Positions 1 to 9,047 of a DNA stretch of 63,113 nt are shown one piece after another. Within the stretch, counting starts at the first letter, position 1. Every line of letters starts with the position of its first letter. The notes beneath the pieces were generated by a model. The model made no database searches. It was not told where the DNA came from and saw only the letters and a program-made list of their open reading frames with translations. Both the position numbers and the translations under genes were made by a program. Source of the stretch: a gamma proteobacterium symbiont of Taylorina sp. Lineage in GTDB: Bacteria > Pseudomonadota > Gammaproteobacteria > GRL18. The DNA lies in the NCBI GenBank assembly GCA_025655455.1, contig JAHXIV010000001.1, positions 1 through 63,113 on the forward strand, written 5' to 3'.

Positions 1-91
1 GCCAATTGCAATGGAAGAAGGTCTGCGTTTTGCGATTCGTGAAGGTGGCCGTACCGTTGGTGCTGGTGTTGTTGCCAAGGTCATTGAATAA
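1..91 (+). CDS. tuf: Elongation factor Tu, C-terminal end (partial)
   Basis: The window opens inside a reading frame (codons start at base 2) that ends at the TAA at 89-91. It encodes the last 29 residues of EF-Tu, recognisable from the run EEGLRFAIREGGRTVGAGVV followed by AKVIE. EF-Tu delivers aminoacyl-tRNA to the ribosome as a GTP complex; these residues form the last beta strands of domain 3. Its place directly before rpsJ is the usual proteobacterial str-to-S10 junction (rpsL-rpsG-fusA-tuf-rpsJ). Only the 3' end is visible, so nothing can be said of its promoter or of a second tuf copy. Confidence 0.95.
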   Translation, partial: PIAMEEGLRFAIREGGRTVGAGVVAKVIE

Positions 92-123
92 AGAACTCTC
101 AGATAAATTGTCTGAACAATTCG

Positions 124-166
124 GGGTCGGAGCCAAATGCTTTTTTTAAGCATTTGGCTCCGACCC
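124..166. repeat. Palindromic element between tuf and rpsJ (GTCGGAGCCAAAT family)
   Basis: The arms 124-142 and 148-166 are perfect 19-bp reverse complements around a 5-nt T loop. The arm begins GGGTCGGAGCCAAATGC. The inner T run is in the loop, not after the stem, so it is not a textbook terminator, although the hairpin could attenuate between tuf and rpsJ. Related arms recur at 6104-6152, 14576-14634, 18069-18084 and 48415-48462, which suggests a dispersed repeat family. Confidence 0.8.
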
Positions 167-215
167 TTGATTAAGAGAAAAGCAAAAATAAGTAAATAAA
201 ATAGGACAAAAAATA

Positions 216-533
216 ATGTCAACAGAAGATCAAACAATCCGTATCCACCTAAAAGCATTCGATTATCGCCTTATTGATATTAGTGCAAAAGAAATCGTAG
301 AAACTGCAAAGCGTACTGGTGCGATTGTGAAAGGACCAATTCCTCTTCCAACACGTAAAGAACGCTTTAATATTCTGACTTCGCCACATGTTAATAAAGA
401 TGCTCGTGATCAGTATGAACTGCGTACCTACAAGCGTTTAATGGATATTGTTAAACCAACTGACAAGACAGTCGATGCTTTAATGAAGCTTGATCTGGCT
501 GCAGGTGTTGATGTTCAGATCAAATTGAATTAA
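216..533 (+). CDS. rpsJ: 30S ribosomal protein S10
   Basis: The 105-residue product matches S10 throughout ([14 protein letters not shown] near the N-terminus, [15 protein letters not shown] in the middle, DVQIKL at the end). S10 sits in the 30S head and, as NusE, also binds NusB in transcription antitermination. The ATG at 216 follows an AGGAC Shine-Dalgarno at about 202-206. It is the first gene of the S10 operon. Unusually, the next gene, rplC, is 271 nt downstream, where most relatives have a few tens of nucleotides. Confidence 0.97.
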   Translation: MSTEDQTIRIHLKAFDYRLIDISAKEIVETAKRTGAIVKGPIPLPTRKERFNILTSPHVNKDARDQYELRTYKRLMDIVKPTDKTVDALMKLDLAAGVDVQIKLN

Positions 534-685
534 AATACCGCCTCTTAATTTTCTTTATCACATTCTTGAATGCGTCTACCGATTAATCCGGATTTTGATG
601 AGCTAGAGAATAACTTTTTTGTTTCTTGTTAAGCGAATGCTTACAGGATATTTAAAGAGCCTTTGGATAAAGACTTAGTATGTAA

Positions 686-705
686 ATAAGCTTTTGTCAG
701 CTTAT
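686..705 (+). other. Hairpin in the rpsJ-rplC gap
   Basis: ATAAGCT (686-692) and AGCTTAT (699-705) form a perfect 7-bp stem with a 6-nt loop, followed by the A/T-rich AAATTTTA. It could end or attenuate rpsJ transcripts before the rplC promoter candidate. The stem is AT-rich and has no clean T tract, so termination is uncertain. Confidence 0.35.
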
Positions 706-750
706 AAATTTTATAGACTGGTACAGATCAACCGAAATTTGTACCTATAT

Positions 751-781
751 TTGTACACTGTCAATAACTACATAATATAAT
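751..781 (+). promoter_or_regulatory. Candidate sigma-70 promoter for rplC
   Basis: A TTGTAC -35-like hexamer (751-756) precedes overlapping -10 candidates: TAATAT at 773-778 (16-bp spacer) and a perfect TATAAT at 776-781 (19-bp spacer). It lies just upstream of the rplC ribosome-binding site (GAGGAA, about 793-798). The long gap after rpsJ makes an internal S10-operon promoter plausible. Confidence 0.4.
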
Positions 782-804
782 AGCAGTGGACAGAGGAAAC
801 TAAA

Positions 805-1464
805 ATGAGTTTAGGTTTGTTAGGCCGTAAAGTGGGTATGACCCGCATATTTACGGAGCAGGGAGAATCAATCCCTGTCACAGTAATTGAAATGGAGCCT
901 AATCGCATCACTCAGGTTAAAACCAGTGAAAGCGATGGTTGCAATGCAATTCAGGTCACCGTAGGAAGCCGTCGTGCTTCCCGTGTTAATGCTGCTGCCG
1001 CAGGACATTATGCTAAGGCAAATGTTGAGGCTGGTCGCAAAACTGTTGAGTTTCGTCTTACTGAAGATGAAGTATCTGACATGACTGCCGGTAATGAAGT
1101 AAAAGCTGATATTTTTTCAGAGGGTCAAATCGTTGATGTGACTGGTGCTTCAATTGGTAAAGGTTTTCAGGGTGGTATTAAGCGTTATAATTTCCATCGT
1201 CAGGATATGACTCACGGTAACTCAATTTCTCACCGTTCAAATGGTTCAATTGGTATGAATCAGACTCCAGGTCGGGTATTCAAGGGTAAGAAAATGTCAG
1301 GACATATGGGTGCAGAGAAAAGCACAGTCCAGAATCTTGAAGTTGTACGTGTTGATGTTGACAAAAATCTTCTTTTAGTGCGCGGTGGTATTCCGGGTTC
1401 TAAAAATTCAGATGTCATTGTTAAGCCAGCTGTCAAAGCACGCTTAGCAACTAATAAAGAATAG
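805..1464 (+). CDS. rplC: 50S ribosomal protein L3
   Basis: The 219-residue product is L3 of normal length. It begins [16 protein letters not shown] and carries the conserved loop [14 protein letters not shown] followed by GKKMSGHMG (about residues 140-170), which reaches towards the peptidyl-transferase centre. L3 is an early assembly protein of the 50S subunit. The start is set by GAGGAA 7 nt upstream of the ATG. rplD follows after 10 nt. The 271-nt upstream gap and promoter candidate suggest partly independent transcription from rpsJ. Confidence 0.97.
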   Translation: MSLGLLGRKVGMTRIFTEQGESIPVTVIEMEPNRITQVKTSESDGCNAIQVTVGSRRASRVNAAAAGHYAKANVEAGRKTVEFRLTEDEVSDMTAGNEVKADIFSEGQIVDVTGASIGKGFQGGIKRYNFHRQDMTHGNSISHRSNGSIGMNQTPGRVFKGKKMSGHMGAEKSTVQNLEVVRVDVDKNLLLVRGGIPGSKNSDVIVKPAVKARLATNKE

Positions 1465-1474
1465 GGGATATTAA

Positions 1475-2095
1475 ATGGAACTGAATTTATCAACAGCTTC
1501 AGGTAATGCCTCTAAAAAGACGGTTGAAGTATCTGAAGAAATATTCAATAAAGATTTTAATGAAGCTCTGGTTCACCAGGTGGTAACAGCTTATATGGCT
1601 ACTGGACGTTCTGGAACCAAAGGTCAGAAGAATAGAGCTGCTGTCAGTGGTGGTGGTGCTAAGCCCTGGCGTCAAAAAGGTACGGGTCGTGCTCGTTCCG
1701 GTACCATCAGAAGTCCTATCTGGCGTAGCGGTGGTACTACATTTGCTGCTAAAAATCGTGACTTTTCTCAAAAAGTAAATCGTAAGATGTATCGTTCAGC
1801 AATGGTCTCCATTGTATCTGAACTGGTACGTCAGGATCGTTTGCTTGTGTTGACTGATCTTAAAATGGATGGACCCAGAACAAAAGAACTGGCGGCACAA
1901 TTAAAAACATTGGATGCTCAAAATGTATTAATTGTTACTGCTGATTTTGATCAGAATATTTATCTTTCTTCAAGAAATTTGATAAATATTGAATACACGG
2001 ATGCACAGCATATCAATCCGGTTAATCTGGTACGTTATGAAAAAGTGATTATCACTGCAGATGCAGTTAAGAAAGTTGAGGAGATGCTCAAATGA
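1475..2095 (+). CDS. rplD: 50S ribosomal protein L4
   Basis: The 206-residue product has the L4 fold and the long basic loop ([20 protein letters not shown], about residues 49-68) that lines the peptide exit tunnel. In E. coli, L4 also represses its own S10 operon by binding the leader upstream of rpsJ; whether that holds here is unknown, because the leader lies elsewhere or is displaced. The start lies 10 nt after rplC, with GGGGA upstream. The 3' end overlaps rplW by 4 nt (ATGA), indicating translational coupling. Confidence 0.97.
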   Translation: MELNLSTASGNASKKTVEVSEEIFNKDFNEALVHQVVTAYMATGRSGTKGQKNRAAVSGGGAKPWRQKGTGRARSGTIRSPIWRSGGTTFAAKNRDFSQKVNRKMYRSAMVSIVSELVRQDRLLVLTDLKMDGPRTKELAAQLKTLDAQNVLIVTADFDQNIYLSSRNLINIEYTDAQHINPVNLVRYEKVIITADAVKKVEEMLK

Positions 2096-2388
2096 ACCAG
2101 GAACGTATCTTCAATGTGTTAATTGCACCGCATGTGTCTGAAAAAAGTGCACTCAATGCTGAATACAATAATCAATATGTATTCAAAGTGGCTATTAATG
2201 CAAACAAGCCAGAAATAAAAAAAGCAGTAGAAAGTGTTTTTGATGTAAAAGTATTAAAAGTACAAACAAGTGTTGCGAAAGGTAAGGTTAAGCAGTTTGG
2301 TCGTATTACGGGTCGTCGTAAAGACTGGAAAAAAGCTTATGTGACTTTGGCAGAAGGTTCAACCATTGAGATGATGTCGGGCGAATAG
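2092..2388 (+). CDS. rplW: 50S ribosomal protein L23
   Basis: The 98-residue product is L23 ([15 protein letters not shown] at the N-terminus, then the [16 protein letters not shown] strand-loop region). L23 sits at the tunnel exit and is the docking site for trigger factor and the signal recognition particle. It overlaps the end of rplD by 4 nt, so it is probably translated by coupled re-initiation. The length and the [12 protein letters not shown] tail are ordinary for the family. Confidence 0.97.
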   Translation: MNQERIFNVLIAPHVSEKSALNAEYNNQYVFKVAINANKPEIKKAVESVFDVKVLKVQTSVAKGKVKQFGRITGRRKDWKKAYVTLAEGSTIEMMSGE

Positions 2389-2414
2389 CCGGGCTAAAGT
2401 TGAGGTAAACAGAA

Positions 2415-3242
2415 ATGGCTTTAATAAAAAGTAAACCAACTTCAGCAGGGCGTCGTTTTGTAGTTCATGTTCAACAAAATGAATTACACAAAGGCTCAGG
2501 TCATGCGCCGCTGCTCACGAAGAAATCCAAGTCAGGTGGTCGTAACAATAATGGTCGTATTACTACGCGCCATATTGGCGGTGGTCACAAGCAGCATTAT
2601 CGTGTTGTTGACTTTAAAAGAAATAAAGATGGTATCCCCGGAAAGGTAGAGCGTCTGGAATATGATCCTAATAGAACGGCTCATTTAGCATTGGTTTTAT
2701 ATGCTGATGGTGAGCGTCGTTATATTATTGCACCAAAAGGCGTATCAGCCGGTACACCAATACAATCAGGTGCAGAATCTGATATGAAACCCGGAAATGC
2801 CATGCAGTTGCGTGATATTCCTGTCGGCTCAACCGTTCATTGTATTGAGTTGAAACCTGGTAAGGGTGCACAAGTTGCACGTAGTGCCGGTACTTCAGCT
2901 CAGTTAATCGCACGTGAAGGTGCGTATGTTACTGTTCGTTTGCGTTCTGGTGAAATGCGTAAGATTCATGTGGATTGTAAGGCAACGATTGGTGAAGTCA
3001 GTAATTCTGAGCACAGTCTACGTAAGCTCGGTAAAGCAGGGGCAACTCGTTGGAGAGGTATTCGTCCGACAGTTCGCGGTGTTGCTATGAACCCGGTTGA
3101 CCATCCACATGGTGGTGGTGAAGGTCGTACATCAGGAGGCCGTCATCCGGTTTCTCCATGGGGTACTCCTACTAAGGGTTATAAGACACGTAGTAATAAA
3201 CGTACTGATAAGTTTATTGTACGTCGTCGTAATAACAAATAA
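2415..3242 (+). CDS. rplB: 50S ribosomal protein L2
   Basis: The 275-residue product is L2, a highly conserved 23S rRNA-binding protein needed for subunit joining and peptidyl-transferase function. The diagnostic C-terminal region [18 protein letters not shown] is intact (about residues 221-238), including the histidine of HPHGGGEG implicated in activity. It lies 26 nt after rplW and 22 nt before rpsS within the S10 operon. The ATG at 2415 follows GAGG at about 2401-2404. Confidence 0.97.
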   Translation: MALIKSKPTSAGRRFVVHVQQNELHKGSGHAPLLTKKSKSGGRNNNGRITTRHIGGGHKQHYRVVDFKRNKDGIPGKVERLEYDPNRTAHLALVLYADGERRYIIAPKGVSAGTPIQSGAESDMKPGNAMQLRDIPVGSTVHCIELKPGKGAQVARSAGTSAQLIAREGAYVTVRLRSGEMRKIHVDCKATIGEVSNSEHSLRKLGKAGATRWRGIRPTVRGVAMNPVDHPHGGGEGRTSGGRHPVSPWGTPTKGYKTRSNKRTDKFIVRRRNNK

Positions 3243-3264
3243 TCATTATTAAGGAGTATTAATA

Positions 3265-3537
3265 GTGCCACGTTCAATTAAAAAAGGACCATTTATTGAT
3301 GGTCACTTAATGAAAAAGGTGCTGAAAGCCGTTGAAACCAATGATCGTAAGCCAGTTAAAACCTGGTCTCGTCGTTCAATGGTTATGCCACAAATGGTGG
3401 GTTTAACCATCGCTGTGCATAATGGTCGTCAGCATGTACCTGTTTTAATAAATGAAAATATGGTTGGTCACAAGTTAGGCGAAATGGTTCCCACCAGAAC
3501 CTATCGCGGCCATGTTGCAGATAAGAAGGTAAGGTAA
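3265..3537 (+). CDS. rpsS: 30S ribosomal protein S19
   Basis: The 90-residue product is S19 ([14 protein letters not shown] start, [15 protein letters not shown] core). It binds the 3' domain of 16S rRNA in the 30S head next to S13. The start codon is GTG at 3265, chosen because AAGGAG (about 3250-3255) lies at good spacing and residue 2 onward matches the family start. Only 4 nt separate it from rplV. Confidence 0.96.
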   Translation: MPRSIKKGPFIDGHLMKKVLKAVETNDRKPVKTWSRRSMVMPQMVGLTIAVHNGRQHVPVLINENMVGHKLGEMVPTRTYRGHVADKKVR

Positions 3538-3541
3538 GCGT

Positions 3542-3874
3542 ATGGAAGTTTCAGCAAAATTAAGAAATGCTATGATTTCTGCTCAAAAAATGCGCCTGGT
3601 TGCCGATCAAATCCGCAATAAACCAGTCGAAGCAGCACTTGATCTATTAGCATATAGTCCCAAGAAAGCAGCAGTTATTATCAAGAAGGTGCTTGAGTCA
3701 GCTATTGCAAATGCTGAGCACAATGAAGGTGCAGATATTGATGAGCTTAAAGTTTCAACAATATTTGTCGATGAGGGGGCAACGCATAAGCGTATGCAGC
3801 CTCGTGCAAAAGGCCGTGGTAATAGAATTTTAAAACGCACTAGTCACGTTGTCGTGAAAGTTAGCGACAGATAA
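3542..3874 (+). CDS. rplV: 50S ribosomal protein L22
   Basis: The 110-residue product is L22. It has the conserved helix ([20 protein letters not shown]) and the C-terminal hairpin region [16 protein letters not shown], which extends into the exit tunnel near the macrolide site. Length is standard. It is packed 4 nt after rpsS and 15 nt before rpsC in the S10 operon. Confidence 0.97.
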   Translation: MEVSAKLRNAMISAQKMRLVADQIRNKPVEAALDLLAYSPKKAAVIIKKVLESAIANAEHNEGADIDELKVSTIFVDEGATHKRMQPRAKGRGNRILKRTSHVVVKVSDR

Positions 3875-3889
3875 TAGCGGAGTAGAATA

Positions 3890-4573
3890 ATGGGACAAAA
3901 AGTACACCCAATTGGAATTCGCCTTGGAATTGTCAAGGATTGGAACTCAAAATGGTATGCCAATTCACATGATTACGCTGATTTCCTGAATAAGGATATT
4001 GAAGTTCGAGAGTTTCTTGAAAAGAAACTGGCTCACGCCTCAGTCAGTCGTATTCAGATTGATCGCCCGGCGCATAATGCAAGAATTACTATTCACACAG
4101 CCCGTCCAGGTATCGTGATTGGTAAAAAAGGTGAAGATATTGAGAAGTTGAAATCAGATGTTTCCACAATGATGGGAATTCCTGTGCATATCAATATTGA
4201 AGAAATTCGTAAGCCTGAACTGGATGCGACGCTGGTTGCTCAGGGCGTAGCCCAACAACTGGAACGCCGTATTATGTTCCGTCGTGCGATGAAACGTTCA
4301 GTAACCAATGCAATGCGTTTGGGAGCCGAAGGGATTAAAATTAATGTTTCGGGTCGTTTAAACGGAGCTGAAATTGCGCGAGCTGAATGGTATCGTGAAG
4401 GTCGAGTGCCTTTACATACTTTACGTGCTGACGTTGATTATGGTACTGCTGAAGCTAATACAACCTATGGTATTATTGGCGTCAAAGTATGGCTCTTCAA
4501 AGGCGAGATATTAGACACTGAAGCACTTATGAAAGAAAAAATGCTTTCTCATAAGTCATCAGATTCTAAATAG
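3890..4573 (+). CDS. rpsC: 30S ribosomal protein S3
   Basis: The 227-residue product begins [14 protein letters not shown] and carries the KH domain with GXXG loop ([18 protein letters not shown], about residues 71-88), followed by the S3 C-terminal domain ([20 protein letters not shown]). S3 forms part of the mRNA entry site and has helicase activity with S4 and S5. It starts after GGAG at about 3879-3882. rplP follows after 20 nt. Confidence 0.97.
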   Translation: MGQKVHPIGIRLGIVKDWNSKWYANSHDYADFLNKDIEVREFLEKKLAHASVSRIQIDRPAHNARITIHTARPGIVIGKKGEDIEKLKSDVSTMMGIPVHINIEEIRKPELDATLVAQGVAQQLERRIMFRRAMKRSVTNAMRLGAEGIKINVSGRLNGAEIARAEWYREGRVPLHTLRADVDYGTAEANTTYGIIGVKVWLFKGEILDTEALMKEKMLSHKSSDSK

Positions 4574-4593
4574 AATAGAATTAGGAACAGGCA

Positions 4594-5007
4594 ATGCTTC
4601 AACCAAAAAGAACAAAATTCCGTAAGCAGATGAAAGGTCGCAACCGCGGTCTGGCAGCTACAGGAAATAAAGTGAGTTTTGGCGAATATGGTTTAAAATC
4701 TATGTCGCGCGGTCGTTTGACTGCTCGTCAGATTGAAGCCGGACGTCGTGCCATGACTCGTCATATTAAACGTGGTGGTAAAGTTTGGATTCGTGTATTT
4801 CCAGATAAGCCAATTTCAAAAAAACCACTTGAAGTCAGACAAGGTAAAGGTAAGGGTAGTGTTGAATATTGGGTTGCCCAAATTCAACCGGGATCCATGC
4901 TTTATGAAATGGAAGGTGTATCTGAAGAGTTGGCGCGTGAAGCGTTTGCACTTGCAGCAGCTAAACTACCTTGTGCGACCTCTTTTGTTAAGCGAACGGT
5001 GATGTAA
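4594..5007 (+). CDS. rplP: 50S ribosomal protein L16
   Basis: The 137-residue product is L16 ([19 protein letters not shown] start, [18 protein letters not shown] core, then the [15 protein letters not shown] loop). L16 contacts the A- and P-site tRNA elbows. In some bacteria the arginine in the RVFPDKP stretch is hydroxylated; that stretch is present here. The TAA is immediately followed by the rpmC ATG with no gap, so coupled translation is likely. Confidence 0.97.
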   Translation: MLQPKRTKFRKQMKGRNRGLAATGNKVSFGEYGLKSMSRGRLTARQIEAGRRAMTRHIKRGGKVWIRVFPDKPISKKPLEVRQGKGKGSVEYWVAQIQPGSMLYEMEGVSEELAREAFALAAAKLPCATSFVKRTVM

Positions 5008-5208
5008 ATGAGCAGTGATAACAGATTAAAGGCAAGTGACTTGCAAGAGAAGTCCGTTGAAGAGCTGACAGGTACTTTGCATGAATTACGTAAAGAACAG
5101 TTCAATCTGAGAATGAGTCAGGGTAGTGGTCAGGAAGTAAAACCCCACCTTTTCAAATTGGTTAGACGCAATATAGCACGCGTTAAAACCGTTCTAAGTG
5201 CAAAGTAA
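5008..5208 (+). CDS. rpmC: 50S ribosomal protein L29
   Basis: The 66-residue product is L29, a two-helix protein at the exit-tunnel rim that helps dock trigger factor. The family signature spans [20 protein letters not shown]. It has an N-terminal extension of a few residues (MSSDNRLK) compared with E. coli. It abuts rplP directly and precedes rpsQ by 13 nt. Confidence 0.95.
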   Translation: MSSDNRLKASDLQEKSVEELTGTLHELRKEQFNLRMSQGSGQEVKPHLFKLVRRNIARVKTVLSAK

Positions 5209-5221
5209 CAGGTATCAGACT

Positions 5222-5497
5222 ATGAGTGAAGAGATTAGCGAAGAAAATAAGCAAAAAACAGTTAATGGTGTTGTTCTGAGTGACAAAATGGACAAAACGG
5301 TGACTGTTATGATAGAACGTAAGGTTAAACATCCGCTTTATGGCAAATACATAAAGCGTTCAACCAAGTTACATGTTCATGATGAAAAAAATGAATGTGC
5401 AATTGGTGATACTGTAACTATTACCGAATGTCGTCCTTTGTCCAAGACCAAGTCATGGGCACTTGTTGAAGTGGTAAATAAAGCTAACCAGATTTAA
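5222..5497 (+). CDS. rpsQ: 30S ribosomal protein S17
   Basis: The 91-residue product is S17, an OB-fold primary binder of 16S rRNA. The core is recognised from [17 protein letters not shown] and [11 protein letters not shown]. An in-frame start exists 24 nt upstream at 5198, inside rpmC, but the ATG at 5222 gives the expected family N-terminus and avoids the overlap. The N-terminus ([11 protein letters not shown]) is longer and more acidic than in E. coli. It is the last S10-operon gene; 225 nt follow before rplN. Confidence 0.93.
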   Translation: MSEEISEENKQKTVNGVVLSDKMDKTVTVMIERKVKHPLYGKYIKRSTKLHVHDEKNECAIGDTVTITECRPLSKTKSWALVEVVNKANQI

Positions 5498-5516
5498 TTA
5501 GGCAGATTAAATAAAC

Positions 5517-5583
5517 GGGGTTGAAGTAGCGCTATATCAGGGAGTCAAGTATGTGGCTTTTGATATAGTGTGACTTCAACCCC
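5517..5583 (+). other. Long imperfect hairpin between rpsQ and rplN
   Basis: The arms 5517-5539 and 5561-5583 pair over 11 bp (GGGGTTGAAGT/ACTTCAACCCC), then a 4-nt mismatch bulge, then 8 bp (CTATATCA/TGATATAG). The loop contains GGAGTCAAGT, similar to the arm motif of the dispersed palindromes. There is no T tract after the stem. It lies between the last S10-operon gene and the spc promoter, so an attenuator or transcript-end stabiliser is possible. Confidence 0.55.
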
Positions 5584-5601
5584 TGAATGTTTAAGAAGTT
5601 C

Positions 5602-5631
5602 TATACAAGAATAAAATAGTCGTGCTATAAT
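5602..5631 (+). promoter_or_regulatory. Probable spc operon promoter (extended -10)
   Basis: A perfect TATAAT (5626-5631) is preceded by TGC, giving an extended -10 motif (TGNTATAAT). A weak -35 (TATACA, 5602-5607) lies 18 bp upstream. The start point would be near 5638, about 85 nt before the rplN ATG. A promoter between rpsQ and rplN is known in E. coli (Pspc), so the location fits. Confidence 0.6.
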
Positions 5632-5722
5632 ATGCGGCTTTCTTGTCTATGCTTGAAAGTGATTTTTACCATAATGTCTTATGATAGTTAAGCTATGTAT
5701 AAGCATTGTTTGGAGATTAATA

Positions 5723-6091
5723 ATGATTCAGATGCAAAGTCAACTTGATATTGCTGATAATAGTGGTGCACGAAGAATCCAGTGTATTAAGGTTCTTGGT
5801 GGTTCACATAGAAGATACGCCCGAGTGGGTGATATCATTAAATGCAGTATCAAGGAAGCCATACCCAGGGGTAAGGTGAAAAAAGGTGATGTGTATAACG
5901 CGGTAGTGGTACGTACGAAAAAAGGAGTTCGCCGTCCAGATGGTTCTTTGATCCGTTTTGATAGTAATGCTGCTGTACTGCTCAATGCTTCACACCAACC
6001 AATTGGAACTCGTATTTTTGGACCAGTAACACGTGAACTTCGTAATGAAAAATTTATGAAGATTATTTCACTGGCGCCTGAAGTACTTTAA
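5723..6091 (+). CDS. rplN: 50S ribosomal protein L14
   Basis: The 122-residue product is L14 ([18 protein letters not shown] start, [20 protein letters not shown] core, IISLAPEVL end). L14 forms an intersubunit bridge and binds the silencing factor RsfS. An in-frame upstream start at 5681 would add 14 non-conserved residues. The ATG at 5723 is preferred because it matches the family N-terminus and has GGAG at 5712-5715. It is the first gene of the spc operon. Confidence 0.96.
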   Translation: MIQMQSQLDIADNSGARRIQCIKVLGGSHRRYARVGDIIKCSIKEAIPRGKVKKGDVYNAVVVRTKKGVRRPDGSLIRFDSNAAVLLNASHQPIGTRIFGPVTRELRNEKFMKIISLAPEVL

Positions 6092-6103
6092 ATGCAAGTC
6101 CGT

Positions 6104-6152
6104 GGTGGAGTCAAATGACTGTCAAAGATTTAGAGTTAAAGCTCTAAACTCC
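6104..6152. repeat. Degenerate palindromic element between rplN and rplX
   Basis: GGTGGAGTCAAATG (6104-6117) begins a degenerate palindrome that closes with AAACTCC (6146-6152). The clearest stem is the inner TTTAGAG (6129-6135) with CTCTAAA (6142-6148). The left side resembles the left arm of the 14576-14634 palindrome (GGAGTCAAATG, later TTAGAGT). I read it as a decayed copy of the same family; it lies within the 179-nt rplN-rplX gap. Confidence 0.45.
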
Positions 6153-6270
6153 TGGTCGTTATATTATTCCGATCTCATAGATTTGAAATACTTTAGACTT
6201 GATATCACCTGATTAGTGCTATGTGCTGATTTGGGAGTGATCAAGCTAAAAAGACGTAAGAGAGAAAGTG

Positions 6271-6585
6271 ATGCGTAAGTTAAGAACAGGTGATGAAGTG
6301 ATTGTCATTGCCGGAAAAGATAAAGGTAAACGAGGTCAGATTGATGCGTTTGTTGGCACTAAGAAGGTAATAATACCTAATGTTAATATTGCCAAAAAAC
6401 ATGTCAAGGCAAATCCTAATGCAGGTGAAACAGGTGGAATTATTGATAAGGCTATGCCACTTGATATTTCAAATGTTGCAATTTTCAATGCTGCAACGGG
6501 TAAAGCAGACCGAGTTGGTTTTAAATTTCTGGAAGATGGAAAAAAAGTCCGTTTTTACAAGTCAAATAGTGAAGTGATTGCTTAA
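6271..6585 (+). CDS. rplX: 50S ribosomal protein L24
   Basis: The 104-residue product is L24, a KOW-motif protein that initiates 50S assembly ([17 protein letters not shown] at residues 8-24). GTG (6268) and ATG (6271) are adjacent possible starts. I choose ATG because MRKLRTGDE fits the family and the GAG at 6262-6264 then has better spacing. It lies 179 nt after rplN, an unusually wide gap within spc, and 56 nt before rplE. Confidence 0.95.
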   Translation: MRKLRTGDEVIVIAGKDKGKRGQIDAFVGTKKVIIPNVNIAKKHVKANPNAGETGGIIDKAMPLDISNVAIFNAATGKADRVGFKFLEDGKKVRFYKSNSEVIA

Positions 6586-6641
6586 TTGCAATGATAAATT
6601 TTTGATGTTAGACAGAAATTAAAAATAGGAATAAGTTCAAA

Positions 6642-7193
6642 ATGGCAACTTTACAAACGTTTTATAAAGATACTGTTGTAGCTCAGCTGCAAAAGGAATT
6701 TAATTACAAAAGTGTAATGGAAGTACCTAAAATCACCAAGATTACCCTTAATATGGGGCTTGGTGAAGCAATTGGAGATAAGAAAATAATTCAGCATGCA
6801 GTTGGTGATATGGCTAAGATCGCTGGTCAGAAACCTGTTGTAACCAAGGCCAGAAAATCAATTGCTGCTTTTAAGATTCGTGATGATTATCCGATTGGCT
6901 GTAAGGTAACACTGCGTAGAGAGAAGATGTATGAGTTTTTAGATCGTCTGATCTCAATCTCAATTCCTCGTATACGTGATTTTCGTGGTTTAAATCCTAA
7001 ATCATTTGATGGTCGTGGTAATTATAGTATGGGTGTTAAAGAACAGATTATTTTCCCTGAAATAGACTATGATAAAATCGATAAATTACGTGGAATGGAT
7101 ATTACTATTACCACAACTGCAAAAGATAATGAGGAAGCAAGGGCTTTATTAAAAGCATTTAACTTCCCGTTAAAATCACAGGCAAAAGGATAG
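6642..7193 (+). CDS. rplE: 50S ribosomal protein L5
   Basis: The 183-residue product is L5, the 5S rRNA-binding protein of the central protuberance that contacts P-site tRNA. Signatures are [12 protein letters not shown] (about residues 33-44), [13 protein letters not shown] and [15 protein letters not shown]. In E. coli the S8 repressor binds at the start of rplE mRNA; I cannot confirm such a site here. Only 4 nt separate it from rpsN. Confidence 0.97.
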   Translation: MATLQTFYKDTVVAQLQKEFNYKSVMEVPKITKITLNMGLGEAIGDKKIIQHAVGDMAKIAGQKPVVTKARKSIAAFKIRDDYPIGCKVTLRREKMYEFLDRLISISIPRIRDFRGLNPKSFDGRGNYSMGVKEQIIFPEIDYDKIDKLRGMDITITTTAKDNEEARALLKAFNFPLKSQAKG

Positions 7194-7197
7194 TCAC

Positions 7198-7503
7198 ATG
7201 GCAAAACAATCAATGATTCAACGCGAATTGAAACGCGAAAAGATGGTTGCAAAATATGCGGTAAAACGTGCTGCACTAAAAGCTGCTATGACTGATCCGA
7301 ATGCTTCTTATGAAGAACAAATGGAAGCTCGTGAAAAATTCAATTCACTACCAAGAAATTCTTCTCCTGTACGTCTGCGTAACCGTTGTCGTATAACCGG
7401 TCGTCCGCATGGATTTTTCCGTAAGTTTGGCATGTCAAGAAACAAACTTCGTGAACATACTATGAAGGGTGATGTACCTGGTTTACGTAAAGGCAGCTGG
7501 TAA
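7198..7503 (+). CDS. rpsN: 30S ribosomal protein S14 (zinc-independent form)
   Basis: The 101-residue product is the long, zinc-free S14 type. It has a single cysteine ([18 protein letters not shown]) instead of the paired CXXC motifs of the short S14. The C-terminus [12 protein letters not shown] is typical. S14 assembles late in the 30S head near S3 and S10. It lies 4 nt after rplE. Confidence 0.97.
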   Translation: MAKQSMIQRELKREKMVAKYAVKRAALKAAMTDPNASYEEQMEAREKFNSLPRNSSPVRLRNRCRITGRPHGFFRKFGMSRNKLREHTMKGDVPGLRKGSW

Positions 7504-7567
7504 TCACCAGGCTGATAACTATTAGCTAGCTGACAAAAGCAAGCAGAATAAAGAGCGGAGAAAAATT

Positions 7568-7960
7568 ATGAGTATGAGTGATCCAATTGCAGATATGCTG
7601 ACCCGTGTTAGAAATGCACTGGCTGTGAATAAAGTATCTGTTTCAATGCCGTCTTCAAAAGTGAAGGTAGCGATTGCTAAAGTTTTAGAGGATGAAGGTT
7701 ATGTACTTTCATCTAAAGTAAGTTCAGAAGCAAAGCCGGTTCTAACAATTGATTTGAAATACTTTCAAGGCAAACCCGTTATAGAACTGATAAAAAGAGC
7801 AAGCAGACCAGGTCTGAGACAATATGAAAGTGCAACAACGATTCCAACCGTCTGGGATGGTCTGGGTGTTGCAATTGTTTCAACTTCTAAAGGCATTATG
7901 AGTGGTAATGCTGCTAGAAAAATAGGTCAGGGTGGCGAAGTATTGTGTTACGTAGCGTAG
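7568..7960 (+). CDS. rpsH: 30S ribosomal protein S8
   Basis: The 130-residue product is S8, a primary 16S rRNA binder and, in E. coli, the translational repressor of the spc operon. Signatures are [15 protein letters not shown] at the N-terminus and the C-terminal [14 protein letters not shown] through GGEVLCYVA. Two ATGs are close (7568 and 7574); GGAG at about 7557-7560 favours the first. The next gene is 154 nt away, a wide gap for this operon. Confidence 0.97.
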   Translation: MSMSDPIADMLTRVRNALAVNKVSVSMPSSKVKVAIAKVLEDEGYVLSSKVSSEAKPVLTIDLKYFQGKPVIELIKRASRPGLRQYESATTIPTVWDGLGVAIVSTSKGIMSGNAARKIGQGGEVLCYVA

Positions 7961-8021
7961 CGATTATCTCTTTTTGATAAAAGTACGTTTGAAGAAACTA
8001 AGAAGCAATTAGCAGTACTTA

Positions 8022-8051
8022 TGTAATCAGTAAAAGTGTAATCAGTAAAAG
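8022..8051 (+). repeat. 15-bp perfect tandem duplication between rpsH and rplF
   Basis: TGTAATCAGTAAAAG occurs twice in direct succession (8022-8036 and 8037-8051). It sits in the 154-nt gap between rpsH and rplF. It probably arose by slippage and helps explain the wide gap. No function is evident. Confidence 0.8.
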
Positions 8052-8114
8052 CTAATTTGAATCTCCAGTCTTCTTAATACTAAACCAAGAATTATGACAC
8101 ATTAAGGTGAAATT

Positions 8115-8648
8115 ATGTCTAAAGTAAGTAAACCGGTAGTAATACCTTCCGGTGTTGAGATTTCCAGAAAAGATCAGGAAGTTTCAGTAAAAGGTAGTAA
8201 AGGTCAATTAACTTTGAATCTGCACTCTTCTATTGATATGAAACAGGAAGATGGCAAGATTCATTTTAAGTCTGTCAATACAAACAATAAATCAGCTGAA
8301 GCCTTAACCGGTACAATGCGTGCACTGGTCAATAATATGATGACAGGTGTTACGCAGGGCTTTGAAAAGAAACTGACCTTAATTGGTGTTGGTTATAGAG
8401 CAAAAGCCCAGGGCAATAAACTGGATTTAAGTCTTGGTTTTTCTCATCCTGTTGTGCATCAATTGCCAGAAGGTATCACAGTTGAAACTCCAAGTCAGAC
8501 TGAGATTGTTGTTAGAGGAATTGATAAACAGAAAGTAGGACAAGTCGCTGCTGATATTCGTGCCTATCGTCCACCTGAGCCATATAAAGGTAAGGGTGTT
8601 CGATATACTGATGAATATGTTGCTCGTAAAGACGCCAAGAAGAAATAG
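8115..8648 (+). CDS. rplF: 50S ribosomal protein L6
   Basis: The 177-residue product is L6 with its two repeated domains. Typical stretches are [36 protein letters not shown] and the C-terminal [17 protein letters not shown]6 sits near the factor-binding site at the base of the L7/L12 stalk. AAGG precedes the ATG. It is 11 nt upstream of rplR. Confidence 0.97.
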   Translation: MSKVSKPVVIPSGVEISRKDQEVSVKGSKGQLTLNLHSSIDMKQEDGKIHFKSVNTNNKSAEALTGTMRALVNNMMTGVTQGFEKKLTLIGVGYRAKAQGNKLDLSLGFSHPVVHQLPEGITVETPSQTEIVVRGIDKQKVGQVAADIRAYRPPEPYKGKGVRYTDEYVARKDAKKK

Positions 8649-8659
8649 AGGACGTAACA

Positions 8660-9013
8660 ATGAATAAGAAAAATAGCCGTATACGTCGCTCTCGTCGAGC
8701 ACGTGCAAAGATAAAAGAGTTAGCAGTTGATCGTCTGACAATACATAAGACACCTAGACATATTTATGCTCAAATCATTTCTGCCAGTGGTGCTGAAGTC
8801 ATTGCTTCAGCAAATACTGTACAAAATGATATTAAGTCAACTGTCAAGTACACAGGCAATTGTGATGCTGCGACTGCAGTAGGTAAAGCAATAGCAGAAA
8901 AAGCAAAACAGGCTGGTGTCACTAAAGTCGCTTTTGATAGAAGTGGTTTTAAATATCATGGTCGTGTTAAATCATTGGCTGATGCAGCCCGTGAACATGG
9001 TCTGGACTTCTAA
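8660..9013 (+). CDS. rplR: 50S ribosomal protein L18
   Basis: The 117-residue product is L18, a 5S rRNA binder of the central protuberance. The basic N-terminus ([20 protein letters not shown]) and the C-terminal [20 protein letters not shown] with a GLDF end are family hallmarks. The gene starts 11 nt after rplF with GAGG upstream and is followed by rpsE after 34 nt. Confidence 0.97.
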   Translation: MNKKNSRIRRSRRARAKIKELAVDRLTIHKTPRHIYAQIISASGAEVIASANTVQNDIKSTVKYTGNCDAATAVGKAIAEKAKQAGVTKVAFDRSGFKYHGRVKSLADAAREHGLDF

Positions 9014-9047
9014 CAATTTTGGCTAAAGGCTTTTAAGGAATAATATC

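Noticed and set aside
141..149. T run at 141-147 as the tail of a terminator after tuf
   Set aside because: The T run is in the loop of the palindrome, not after the stem, so it does not have terminator geometry.
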